A stretch of DNA of 20,214 nt, taken from NCBI GenBank assembly GCA_964597035.1, contig CAZQWM010000045.1, forward strand, positions 1 through 20,214. Direction: 5' to 3'. Every line of letters starts with the position of its first letter. Position 1 is the stretch's first letter. Made by a program: the position numbers and the translations under genes. The notes beneath the pieces are model-generated. The model did not search any database and was not told the DNA's origin. It saw only the letters and a program-made list of their open reading frames with translations. This document shows, in pieces, positions 1 to 7,428 of this stretch. The stretch comes from Fen-1362 sp964597035 (GTDB lineage: Bacteria; Planctomycetota; Phycisphaerae; Sedimentisphaerales; Anaerobacaceae).

Positions 1-80
1 TTCCTGTCCCACTTCACCTGCTGTCCAATCTCCACCAAACCCCGTTTAACAGTATTGAAAACCCTATTTTGCACTCCCAC

Positions 81-111
81 TTGACTTTTGCCCTTTTTGG
101 CCCTATATAAT
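81..111 (+). promoter_or_regulatory. Probable sigma-70 promoter for dnaG
   Basis: A TTGACT box at 81-86 is followed after 17 bases by TATATA (104-109). An overlapping TATAAT at 106-111 would give a 19-base spacer. Transcription would start near 117, leaving a leader of about 140 bases before the dnaG ATG at 259. This is the best -35/-10 pair upstream of dnaG. It is a consensus match by eye only. Confidence 0.6.
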
Positions 112-124
112 GGTAGTCCGATAT

Positions 125-144
125 ATCCGCCGGGGCGGATTTTT
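125..144 (+). terminator. Terminator-like hairpin in the dnaG leader (possible attenuator)
   Basis: ATCCGC (125-130) pairs with GCGGAT (135-140) around a four-base loop, and a run of five T (140-144) follows. The hairpin starts only about 8 bases after the predicted transcription start, so it would act on transcripts from the promoter at 81-111 as well as on read-through from upstream. The 6-bp stem is short for a full terminator. Attenuation is inferred from position and from the terminator known ahead of dnaG in the E. coli rpsU-dnaG-rpoD operon. Confidence 0.4.
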
Positions 145-258
145 CAATGTAAACGCCGGCGATGGGGCTCTGCGCATATTCCCGCCTTGCGCCTGGGCAC
201 GTTTCGGTCACTGGGATTTCGGTATTGGAGTTTATTTAGGAGTTCGTGCTTTCCGGAT

Positions 259-2046
259 ATGCTATCTTTTGACAACACCTTAATATCTCGAATTCAGCAC
301 GCAAACGACATCGTCGATATTGTCGGCGAACACCTTGCCCTAAAGCGCAAAGGCCGCGAAATGGTCGGCCTCTGCCCCTTCCACGACGACCACAAGCCGT
401 CGCTCAATGTCAACCCCGAAAAGCAAATCTTCAAATGTTTCGCCTGCGGCGCAGGCGGCGATGTCGTCAAGTTCGTCCAGATGCGCGAAGGCCTCTCATT
501 CCCGCAGGCACTCCAGCGACTCGCCGACCGCGCAGGCATAAAAGTCGAACCGCTCAGACCGCAGGATGCACCTCGCGGGGCTCAGGACAATATCGACCCT
601 AATGACCTTGCCCGCGTCAATACCTGGGCTGCCAAATACTTCGCCGCCAATCTCGCTCACTCCGAAAAAGGCGCCGACGCCCGATGCTACCTCCAGCAAA
701 GAAAGCTCTCGCTCGAAGTCGTTAAAAAATGGCAGCTCGGCCTCGCGCTCGCTTCCGGCAACGACCTGCTCGCCGCCGCAAGACGAAAAGAAATACCAGA
801 TGCCCTGCTAATCGCCGCCGGCCTCGTCACCGGCTCACCTTTATCCGACAAATTCGTCAACCGCCTGATGTTCACAATCACCGACGTCACTGGCCGCGTC
901 ATCGCCTTCGGCGGCAGAACACTCGCAGGAGACGATGCAAAATATATCAACTCACCCGCAACCCAACTGTTCGACAAAAGCAACGCCCTCTTCGGCCTCG
1001 ACCTCGCACGCCACGCAATCGGCTCCGCCGACTCGGCCGTCGTCGTCGAGGGATACACCGACTGTATTATGGCGCATCAGTTCGGCGTAACCAACGTCGT
1101 CGCTACGCTCGGAACAAGCTTCACTACGGGCCACGCTCGAATCCTCCGCAGATACGCCAAAAAAGTCGTCCTGCTCTTCGACAATGACACCGCCGGTATC
1201 GAAGCCGCCAATCGCGCCCTTCAGGTCGCACTCGGTTCTCGAATCGATATCGCTCTGGCAACCGTCCCCGAAGGCAAAGACCCCTGCGACTTCCTTCTCG
1301 CCAGAGGCGCCGAACCATTCCACCGGCTCATTGAAAAAGCAATCGATGTCTTCGAGTTCAAGTGGTCCCGCCTCACCGAAGCGCTCGGCTCTCAACCCAC
1401 ATTGGCCGGCAAAAAACAGGCCGTAAACGATTATCTCGACGCCGTCGCAACCGCCGTCGTCTCCGGCAACCTCTCGGCAATCGAGAGGGGATTGCTCCTG
1501 AACCGGCTGGCGCAGATTATGCCCCTCGACTCCCGCGAAATCAAAAACGAGCTTAAACGCAGAATCTCGCGGGCCCAAACCGCATCATCCTATTCCAGCA
1601 GCACCGGAGCCCCGTACCCCGCCGACCTCGGCGAAGGGCTCGCCGCCGGCACACAGCGGGAAATTCTCGAAGTACTGCTGGCCGCTCCGTCATTGTTTAA
1701 GCAGGTGAAGAAAAAAATCTCAATCGATGATTTCGACGTCCCGGCCTTAAAGCTCATAGCCGAAGCAGTATTCAAAACCCTCCGCGATAATCCCAATGCT
1801 ACTCCCAAGGACGTCTGCCTCAACATCGAACAGCCGCAGCTCGCCGGCGTAATTATCGACCTCGAGCACGCAGGCGCCGGCAAAGGCAACTTCCAGAAAC
1901 GCCTAACCGATGCGCTAAGCACTAAGGAATATCTCGACCGGCAGAAAGACAAACCCGCCGCCGGCTCCGGCGACGGCATAGAATACCTTCGTGACATCCA
2001 CCGCCGGACCGAAAAGCAGGACCCCCGAAACGTCGGTATGACCTGA
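259..2046 (+). CDS. dnaG: DNA primase DnaG
   Basis: Primase that makes RNA primers at the replication fork, acting with the DnaB helicase. The 595-residue product has normal family length. A CHC2 zinc-binding domain lies at the N-terminus (C39, H42, C60, C63). The primase core follows, with the TOPRIM acidic residues in VVEGYTD (E264) and LLFDNDTAG (D308, D310), then a helicase-binding C-terminal region from about 440. The reading frame is open upstream to 88, but the extra 57 residues are basic, unlike DnaG, and overlap the promoter and leader hairpin. The ATG at 259 gives the typical start just ahead of the conserved RIQHANDIVDIVG stretch. AGGAG at 238-242 is its only ribosome-binding candidate and lies rather far away (16 bases). 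The gene begins a same-strand run that reaches rpoD. Confidence 0.97.
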   Translation: MLSFDNTLISRIQHANDIVDIVGEHLALKRKGREMVGLCPFHDDHKPSLNVNPEKQIFKCFACGAGGDVVKFVQMREGLSFPQALQRLADRAGIKVEPLRPQDAPRGAQDNIDPNDLARVNTWAAKYFAANLAHSEKGADARCYLQQRKLSLEVVKKWQLGLALASGNDLLAAARRKEIPDALLIAAGLVTGSPLSDKFVNRLMFTITDVTGRVIAFGGRTLAGDDAKYINSPATQLFDKSNALFGLDLARHAIGSADSAVVVEGYTDCIMAHQFGVTNVVATLGTSFTTGHARILRRYAKKVVLLFDNDTAGIEAANRALQVALGSRIDIALATVPEGKDPCDFLLARGAEPFHRLIEKAIDVFEFKWSRLTEALGSQPTLAGKKQAVNDYLDAVATAVVSGNLSAIERGLLLNRLAQIMPLDSREIKNELKRRISRAQTASSYSSSTGAPYPADLGEGLAAGTQREILEVLLAAPSLFKQVKKKISIDDFDVPALKLIAEAVFKTLRDNPNATPKDVCLNIEQPQLAGVIIDLEHAGAGKGNFQKRLTDALSTKEYLDRQKDKPAAGSGDGIEYLRDIHRRTEKQDPRNVGMT

Positions 2047-2102
2047 CCGGCTGACAAAAAAAATTTACCCGGAGAAAACTAGCACCTTCAGGAGCGGTTC
2101 GT

Positions 2103-2834
2103 ATGAGAAACTCAAAGGCCATCATATTTGCGGCTTTTATTTGTCCGGCCGTCTGCGGCCTTGCTCTGGCCGATGCCTTCCTTGAGCCGACTATCGCAAA
2201 CCTCAATAACGACGATTCTGCTGACTTCTCGGACTTCGGGCTATTCGCCAATAACTGGCAGCAGACAGGAGAAGACCTTGCCGGCGACTTTGACGACAGC
2301 AATACCATAGATACCGATGACCTGATGGTATTTTGCTGGTATTGGCTATTTGGATACAGCGAGTATCAGCACTGTCTTTACGCGGATTTGGACAATGATG
2401 GTGTAATCGCCTTTGAGGACGTAGCCAAGCTTGCACAAAACTGGCTTCTATCGGGCGAAGGACTCACAGGCGATTTCGACGACAGCAATCTTATCGATTA
2501 CAACGATTTGTCCATAATGGCCGGCTGCTGGCTCGCAGGTTCCCGGCCAGAGGGTATCTGGGAACAGTTCAAAGCCGCCCTGGCCGCCGGCGATGCCAAT
2601 ACGGCCCTGAATTTTATTTCGGAAACGTCGAAAGACACATACGCCGAGGTTTTTCAAATCATTGAGCCGGACCTTCCCGCCTTTGCCGCAGGAATGGGTG
2701 ATTTAATTTTTGATTCGCAGGAGGAGGCAAAAGTCAAATACGAAATGACTCATCAGGTCGGCGAGATAACGTATCTCTTCCCGGTTATTTTCATAAAGGA
2801 CGATGACGGAAACTGGAGGATATTTAATTTTTGA
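2103..2834 (+). CDS. Secreted protein with two dockerin-like EF-hand repeat pairs
   Basis: The 243-residue product starts with a clear signal peptide (about 1-24, cleavage near ALA-DA). Two long repeats follow, at about 33-82 and 95-144. Each starts with a calcium-loop-like stretch (NLNNDD, DLDNDG), continues to an xxWxxxGE segment and then GDFDDSNxID. These resemble the dockerin type I / EF-hand repeats that are abundant in Phycisphaerae secreted proteins. The C-terminal 95 residues (from GIWEQFKAAL) form a small alpha/beta domain ending in DDDGNWRIFNF, reminiscent of NTF2-like lipoprotein domains; its function is not known. AGGAGC at 2090-2095 precedes the ATG. The gene follows dnaG by 56 bases and may share its transcript. 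Dockerins normally bind cohesins, but no cohesin is visible here. Confidence 0.85.
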   Translation: MRNSKAIIFAAFICPAVCGLALADAFLEPTIANLNNDDSADFSDFGLFANNWQQTGEDLAGDFDDSNTIDTDDLMVFCWYWLFGYSEYQHCLYADLDNDGVIAFEDVAKLAQNWLLSGEGLTGDFDDSNLIDYNDLSIMAGCWLAGSRPEGIWEQFKAALAAGDANTALNFISETSKDTYAEVFQIIEPDLPAFAAGMGDLIFDSQEEAKVKYEMTHQVGEITYLFPVIFIKDDDGNWRIFNF

Positions 2835-2862
2835 AAAATAAATACAGCAAGGAGAGGTAATT

Positions 2863-3204
2863 ATGGGAGAGAAAAAAAGAAGATTCCCATTGAGTATTTA
2901 TGAATTCGCGATGTTGATAATCATGATTCCAGTTGTATTTTACGCTTCCGGAAAACTATTTTGGATGATTGTGGAATCAGAAACACCCTTGTGGGTTCCA
3001 TATTGGTTTTTGAATTGGTTTACAGGTATTTGGGGGGTATTAACAGTTTTAGGATTCGATTGCTTGTGGATAATAGCGATGATACTTGGACCTCTTAAAA
3101 ATAAACGCATCAAAATATATACAACCGTATTTATTCTGACTATTTCAGCTATGATTCTATTCAGTTTGTTAGTGATTAAAGCATTATCTGAAAGTATGCA
3201 TTGA
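2863..3204 (+). CDS. Small three-TM membrane protein, unknown function
   Basis: This 113-residue protein opens with a short basic stretch (GEKKRR) and has three hydrophobic segments at about 12-34, 50-76 and 83-106, so it should sit in the inner membrane. I do not recognise a family. The start has a good ribosome-binding site (AAGGAGAGG, about 2850-2857). It lies 28 bases after the dockerin-repeat gene and 45 bases before a phospholipase C-like gene. Two further short, basic-N-terminus, 3-TM proteins occur downstream at 4146 and 4470, which suggests a shared role beside the phospholipase-like proteins. Codon use is AT-rich, unlike dnaG. Confidence 0.75.
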   Translation: MGEKKRRFPLSIYEFAMLIIMIPVVFYASGKLFWMIVESETPLWVPYWFLNWFTGIWGVLTVLGFDCLWIIAMILGPLKNKRIKIYTTVFILTISAMILFSLLVIKALSESMH

Positions 3205-3249
3205 ATATGCGATTTGATTCTTAGTAAGAAGAGCAAAAGGGAAATTAAA

Positions 3250-4125
3250 ATGAAGCCCAAAATTACAATATTGGCACTGGCTGTTGTTTTGTGCAATCCC
3301 TTATATGGATGGGAAAACAAGAAGACCCATCCTGCTATAACAGATAATGCTGTTACATCATCTATCGCAGATAGCTACTTAAAAACACAGATGGGACTCA
3401 CTAACGGGATAACGACACAATTATATTGGAACTTTCCCCGGGATATAAAAACACGAATATACTGGGGCGACGCCAATCCAAATCAGACAACAAGAAACAT
3501 ATCGGAATGGCTTAGGATTGGAAGTATAATTGAAGATCATGATAATCGTATAATACCATGGAGGCCACGGCATCATTTTCACGACCCTATTCGCAATGCT
3601 GGCTTGGATAATCATACAGACCATCCGGATTGGGATGCACCTGGTTGGTCAACTTGGCTACCACTGGGTCAATCTGCTCTGAACTGGACTATTTTAGGGA
3701 CAGCTCTACAGGAGCCACGAAATAATAACGACAAATGGTCAATTGCAAGGTCGATGTTCTATGAATCGCTGACCGACCCCAACAAGAATGTGCGTGAGGC
3801 AAGATTGGCAGAGTCCTTTTTGAAACTTGGTTGTGTTTTGCATATGCTCGAAGATATGGGTGTCCCCGCTCATACGAGAAATGACTTTCTTTTTGGTCAC
3901 TTTCGCTCTGTTTACACCGGCGATTGGAAAAATCCCTTAGAAAAGTGGGTTGAAATACAGGTAGATGCAACTGCTAATGACGATATACCCTCTGCTTGGC
4001 TTTCGGGCTGGACACCGCAGCCGAAGACGTCTAACAAGCTTCGTAATTACTTCGACGCAAACCAGTATACGGGCGATTATCTCGACGATGGCGTTTTGCC
4101 TCCGAACACCTGGGGACTTTTATGA
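3250..4125 (+). CDS. Secreted zinc phospholipase C / P1-nuclease-like protein (short paralog)
   Basis: The 291-residue product has a signal peptide ending near LYG, so the mature protein may begin with Trp21. Zinc-dependent phospholipase C enzymes use a mature N-terminal Trp as a zinc ligand. The hallmark H-x3-D-x5-H motif is present in VLHMLEDMGVPAHTRND (H198, D202, H208). H27 and the HHFH cluster at 108-111 are further likely metal ligands. It is clearly paralogous to residues 1-313 of the product at 4763: LDNxTDHPxW, EDMGVPAHTRNDF, the GDYL stretch and TWGL match. It stops just after TWGL, where the longer protein continues with another 500 residues. The ATG at 3250 has AAGGGA at 3237-3242; an upstream TTG at 3214 lacks such a site and would put residues ahead of the signal peptide. 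Whether the substrate is phospholipid or nucleic acid cannot be told. Confidence 0.8.
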   Translation: MKPKITILALAVVLCNPLYGWENKKTHPAITDNAVTSSIADSYLKTQMGLTNGITTQLYWNFPRDIKTRIYWGDANPNQTTRNISEWLRIGSIIEDHDNRIIPWRPRHHFHDPIRNAGLDNHTDHPDWDAPGWSTWLPLGQSALNWTILGTALQEPRNNNDKWSIARSMFYESLTDPNKNVREARLAESFLKLGCVLHMLEDMGVPAHTRNDFLFGHFRSVYTGDWKNPLEKWVEIQVDATANDDIPSAWLSGWTPQPKTSNKLRNYFDANQYTGDYLDDGVLPPNTWGLL

Positions 4126-4145
4126 TTATTGAGGAAAATGGACCG

Positions 4146-4460
4146 ATGCTTTCAGAAAGAAAAAAGAAGACATTAATTTTAATTTATTTGGGCGCAGCAA
4201 TAATATTAAACTCCATGGTTTTGTTGTTTGATTTATTCAACGAAGGATATTTTGCCAAATTTTTATTTAATACCGGATTGACTCGCTGGGGATGGCTGCC
4301 TTCAATCGTCTTTTCAGATGCCTCATTAGTATTGACCTTAGTATGGAAACCCGGTACCAGAATAATGAGAGTAATTATCATATTAGTGTCTTTATTAATG
4401 CTAATATACGCTTTACTATGGTTAGCTGGCATATATTTTATCTCGCACTTACATTTTTAG
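4146..4460 (+). CDS. Small three-TM membrane protein (paralog A)
   Basis: A 104-residue protein with a basic start (LSERKKKT) and hydrophobic segments at about 9-30, 48-66 and 73-99. Family unknown. It aligns at its N-terminus with the next gene product (MLSERKKKTLILIY against MISKRKKKTIAATL, then ILN/INI, LLF and an acidic or His-Gly turn), so the two are tandem paralogs. The frame also opens at 4122, where ATGA overlaps the stop of the preceding gene. I prefer 4146 because it has GAGG at 4131-4134 and matches the paralog's start. The overlapping ATGA could still give translational coupling. Confidence 0.75.
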   Translation: MLSERKKKTLILIYLGAAIILNSMVLLFDLFNEGYFAKFLFNTGLTRWGWLPSIVFSDASLVLTLVWKPGTRIMRVIIILVSLLMLIYALLWLAGIYFISHLHF

Positions 4461-4469
4461 GAACAAGGC

Positions 4470-4751
4470 ATGATTTCAAAAAGAAAAAAGAAGACCATAG
4501 CTGCAACTCTTTTTTGGGGAACTATAATAATAAATATCCTATCTTTGTTATTTGTTTTTTTGCATGGGGGTGCTTTTGCAGGATTTTGGATTCCCGTATT
4601 CATTCTATCTTCCGCCGCAATAATAGGGATGTTGTGTCGGGAAACGGGCAATGGAGTGTTGCGCGGATTTGTTCTATTTTTTTTAATAATAGCCATCGTT
4701 GTAGTTGGATTATTTTTTATTTTGGTTTTTATTTCACAATTAGGCCCTTAG
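4470..4751 (+). CDS. Small three-TM membrane protein (paralog B)
   Basis: A 93-residue, strongly hydrophobic protein with a basic N-terminus (ISKRKKKT) and hydrophobic segments at about 9-31, 36-55 and 64-90. It is a tandem paralog of the gene at 4146 and is separated from it by nine bases, with AGGA at 4459-4462 as its ribosome-binding site. It ends 11 bases before the phospholipase C-RCC1 gene, and the Shine-Dalgarno of that gene overlaps its stop codon, so the two are almost certainly co-translated. I know no family. Its position suggests a membrane partner, export helper or immunity-type role for the neighbouring secreted enzyme; this is speculation. Confidence 0.75.
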   Translation: MISKRKKKTIAATLFWGTIIINILSLLFVFLHGGAFAGFWIPVFILSSAAIIGMLCRETGNGVLRGFVLFFLIIAIVVVGLFFILVFISQLGP

Positions 4752-4762
4752 GAGGTTGAGCC

Positions 4763-7255
4763 ATGAAAATAAACCAAAATACAAAACCGTTTTTCAGTAT
4801 CATCATGCTATTGAGCTTTTGTTCAATTTCGCCGGCATTTTCGAATAAAACACATAAGGCTATTTCTGAAAACGCGGCGTTAAATTCACAAGCGAACGTC
4901 TATTTAAAAAACAAACTGGGTTTTAGTCAGGGATTGGGGACATCCTTATTGTTAGACCAGGCGGTTGTTCCTGCGCTCGAAAGAATTCCGACCGACCAGT
5001 TCGAAACCCGAATTAATCCGGAATTGCCTTCTAATCCCTGTTCGATCCTCAATTTTCTCAAGGCTGGTGCAAGCCTTGAAGATGTTCCAAAGCCAAGGTC
5101 AAGACACCATTTCCATATTCCAATCGCAAATCCGGGTATAACGCCGCCTAACCCGAATAGCGGCCTGGATAATAAGACAGATCACCCAAAATGGGCAAAT
5201 GAAATTAACAAATGGTCAAATAGATTATACCATCTCAGCTTTGATTTGACCGGTGCATCCACAGAGAAAAGGGCATTAGGTATAGAAGGGGCTGAGTGGG
5301 AGACAGAATATCAGAATTATTTTGCATGGCCGGATACGAGAAACTACTTTTACAAGGCACTCACATATGAATCCAAAAGTACAAGGGAGCATTATTTAGC
5401 CCTTACGTTTCTGTCCATGGGACATACGGTTCATCTTCTTGAGGATATGGGAGTTCCGGCGCATACAAGAAATGACTTTGTATATGGTCACATGAAATCA
5501 ACAGGATCAAAAGTGTGGAAGGATTGGGGCAACCCATTCGAGGATTGGGTTGAAGAACAGATAATAGCTAATGGTGACCAGAGTCCTTGGTTGGGGAGCG
5601 TGCCCATAGTATTTGACAAACTTTCCGAATACTTTGATTCAAACGCATACATCGGAGATTATTTAGGCGATAGCGCTTTGCCGCCCCAGACATGGGGACT
5701 TTCCGAGTGCACAAATTATCAGTTTTTGTCTTTAAGCACGATGTTTGGATGCAGCGGAACAAAATATCAATTTCCGCATCCGGCCAGAAACCACGTTGAG
5801 CCGAATCTTGTTTTGATTGTGCCGAAAGGCCACAAATTATATTTTAACGGCTCCAACTACGGAGTCCCTCATATCGCCCGCGATTCTTACACGCATTATA
5901 AGGCATCACTCCTCGGCTATAACGATGCCGTGATAAACAGGACCAACACCACTGATGACGTCAATGTATTCGTCGATTACGCCAATATCACCATTCCCCG
6001 CACAATCGATTACGCAGCCGGCCTGCTCAATTACTTCTTCCGAGGCCGGCTCACCATCGAGCCGAACTGCCTCGAACCCGACTGCAACCTGATGGAACTC
6101 TACATCACCAACGACAGCAACAACTCCGGCGTCCCGCAGGTATTAAATGGCGGCTCGTTCGAGCTTTACTGGGACGACCGCGACGGCAACAGAACCATAA
6201 TAGATGACTTCACCATTCCCGGCTGGATACCCGGCAGCAGCACTCTGGAATACGAAGACCAAATTGTTGGAACATTTACCAGACCCGACAGCGACGGTAT
6301 CGAAAGCTACACCCTCGTTTACAAAGGCCAAATCAACGCCAACCCCTCCCAGCCGGATAACGACGACCCCATCGCCATAGCAGTAGCAACCATCGGCCTC
6401 GGATACCCCATCGTCGCCTGGGGCGACGACTCCGACGGCATAGTCAGTAACATCCCCGAAGGCAATGACTTCGTTGATGTCGCCGCCGGAAAATACCACG
6501 CCCTTGCCATAAGGTCCGACGGCTCGCTCGCCGCCTGGGGTTGGAATGATTACGGCCAGTGCGACGTCCCGCCGGGAAATGATTACGTCGCAATCGCAGG
6601 CGGCTCTCGCCACAGCATTGCGCTTAAATCCGACGGCTCTCTAATTGGCTGGGGCGATAACTCGAGTGGCCAAATAGATGTCCCCACGGGCAATAACTAC
6701 GTCGCCATCGCCTCCGGCGACTATCACAATCTGGCCATTACCACACAGGGGCTGATTGTCGGCTGGGGTGGATGGAATTATTACGGCGAGTGCGATGCAC
6801 CCGACCCGAACACCGGAACTGTTTACGTAGCCGTCTCCGCCGGAAGGTATCACAGCTTGGCACTGCAGTCCGACGGCGCTATCCGCGCCTGGGGCAGCAA
6901 CGAAATGGGCCAGACCCGAATTTATATGTTCGCCGGCGACGACCACGAGGCCGTCGCCGCTGCTGACAATTACAATTTCCTGCTGCTGCTCGATGATATG
7001 CTCATCACCTGGGGTGGCGGCGACTGGTATGAGCCGGGCATACCCGATTACCATTATCGCCAGCCCGATGAAAACGACTTTGTCGCCATAGCAGCAGGAA
7101 CTTTGCATATACTGGCCTTGACGGCCGACGGCCGGATACTGTCCTGGGGCTGGGATGATTACGACCCGCCACCTTATCCGGTGCCTCTGGGAATAGTCTT
7201 CACAAAGGATATCGCCGCAGGATACAATTTCAGTCTGGCCTTGAAAGCTCGTTAA
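4763..7255 (+). CDS. Secreted phospholipase C/P1-nuclease-like domain fused to a seven-repeat RCC1 propeller
   Basis: The 830-residue product has a signal peptide (cleavage near PAFS, about 27). A zinc phospholipase C-like domain follows (about 28-420) with HTVHLLEDMGVPAHTRND (H224, D228, H234), H31 and HHFH at 115-118. A linker or beta-rich region spans about 425-545. Seven RCC1/BLIP-II-type repeats run from about 550 to 830, each with a xxAWG/xxGWG strand and a VAIAxGxxHxxAL strand, enough for one closed seven-bladed propeller. AGGAGGT at 4750-4756 is an excellent ribosome-binding site. Unlike the paralog at 3250, the mature N-terminus lacks a Trp. The 5' part is AT-rich, but from about 5870 codons become strongly C-ending like dnaG, so the gene looks mosaic. 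The propeller may bind a substrate or partner; its target is unknown. No membrane anchor or sorting tail is visible. Confidence 0.85.
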   Translation: MKINQNTKPFFSIIMLLSFCSISPAFSNKTHKAISENAALNSQANVYLKNKLGFSQGLGTSLLLDQAVVPALERIPTDQFETRINPELPSNPCSILNFLKAGASLEDVPKPRSRHHFHIPIANPGITPPNPNSGLDNKTDHPKWANEINKWSNRLYHLSFDLTGASTEKRALGIEGAEWETEYQNYFAWPDTRNYFYKALTYESKSTREHYLALTFLSMGHTVHLLEDMGVPAHTRNDFVYGHMKSTGSKVWKDWGNPFEDWVEEQIIANGDQSPWLGSVPIVFDKLSEYFDSNAYIGDYLGDSALPPQTWGLSECTNYQFLSLSTMFGCSGTKYQFPHPARNHVEPNLVLIVPKGHKLYFNGSNYGVPHIARDSYTHYKASLLGYNDAVINRTNTTDDVNVFVDYANITIPRTIDYAAGLLNYFFRGRLTIEPNCLEPDCNLMELYITNDSNNSGVPQVLNGGSFELYWDDRDGNRTIIDDFTIPGWIPGSSTLEYEDQIVGTFTRPDSDGIESYTLVYKGQINANPSQPDNDDPIAIAVATIGLGYPIVAWGDDSDGIVSNIPEGNDFVDVAAGKYHALAIRSDGSLAAWGWNDYGQCDVPPGNDYVAIAGGSRHSIALKSDGSLIGWGDNSSGQIDVPTGNNYVAIASGDYHNLAITTQGLIVGWGGWNYYGECDAPDPNTGTVYVAVSAGRYHSLALQSDGAIRAWGSNEMGQTRIYMFAGDDHEAVAAADNYNFLLLLDDMLITWGGGDWYEPGIPDYHYRQPDENDFVAIAAGTLHILALTADGRILSWGWDDYDPPPYPVPLGIVFTKDIAAGYNFSLALKAR

Positions 7256-7264
7256 CGGAAAAGT

Positions 7265-7384
7265 ATGCTCTTATTGACCTTATCAATGGTAAAATTAGTG
7301 GCTGACACAGATGACAGAAAGCTCATTCGCCGAATACGCGAACAGCCGGCCGAACAGAACCCGCCAAATGTGGGTATGTGCTGA
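7265..7384 (+). other. 39-codon reading frame ending in a DnaG-like C-terminal tail
   Basis: Between the RCC1 gene and rpoD lies a frame from ATG 7265 to TGA 7384. Its last residues, EQNPPNVGMC, resemble the DnaG C-terminus EKQDPRNVGMT. Over the last ten codons (stop included) about 23 of 30 bases match, and several differences fall at third codon positions. No good ribosome-binding site precedes 7265, and the upstream part does not resemble DnaG. It may be a remnant of a duplicated dnaG 3' end, a real small protein, or chance. The stop lies 44 bases before the rpoD start. Confidence 0.4.
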
Positions 7385-7428
7385 TGCGGCGACTCTGAAA
7401 TAAAACGGTTTAATTCGAGGTAACTATT

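Noticed and set aside
88..258. 57-residue N-terminal extension of the DnaG frame
   Set aside because: It overlaps the promoter and leader hairpin, is unlike any DnaG, and 259 gives the normal family start.
952..1578. 208-codon frame antisense to dnaG
   Set aside because: It is a shadow of the biased codon use of dnaG and shows no domain or ribosome-binding site.
6143..7108. Two 155-codon frames antisense to the RCC1 repeats
   Set aside because: They mirror the propeller repeats (Gly/Val-rich) and are composition shadows.
7274..7295. TTGACC and TAAAAT as an rpoD promoter
   Set aside because: The boxes are only 10 bases apart, too close for a sigma-70 promoter.
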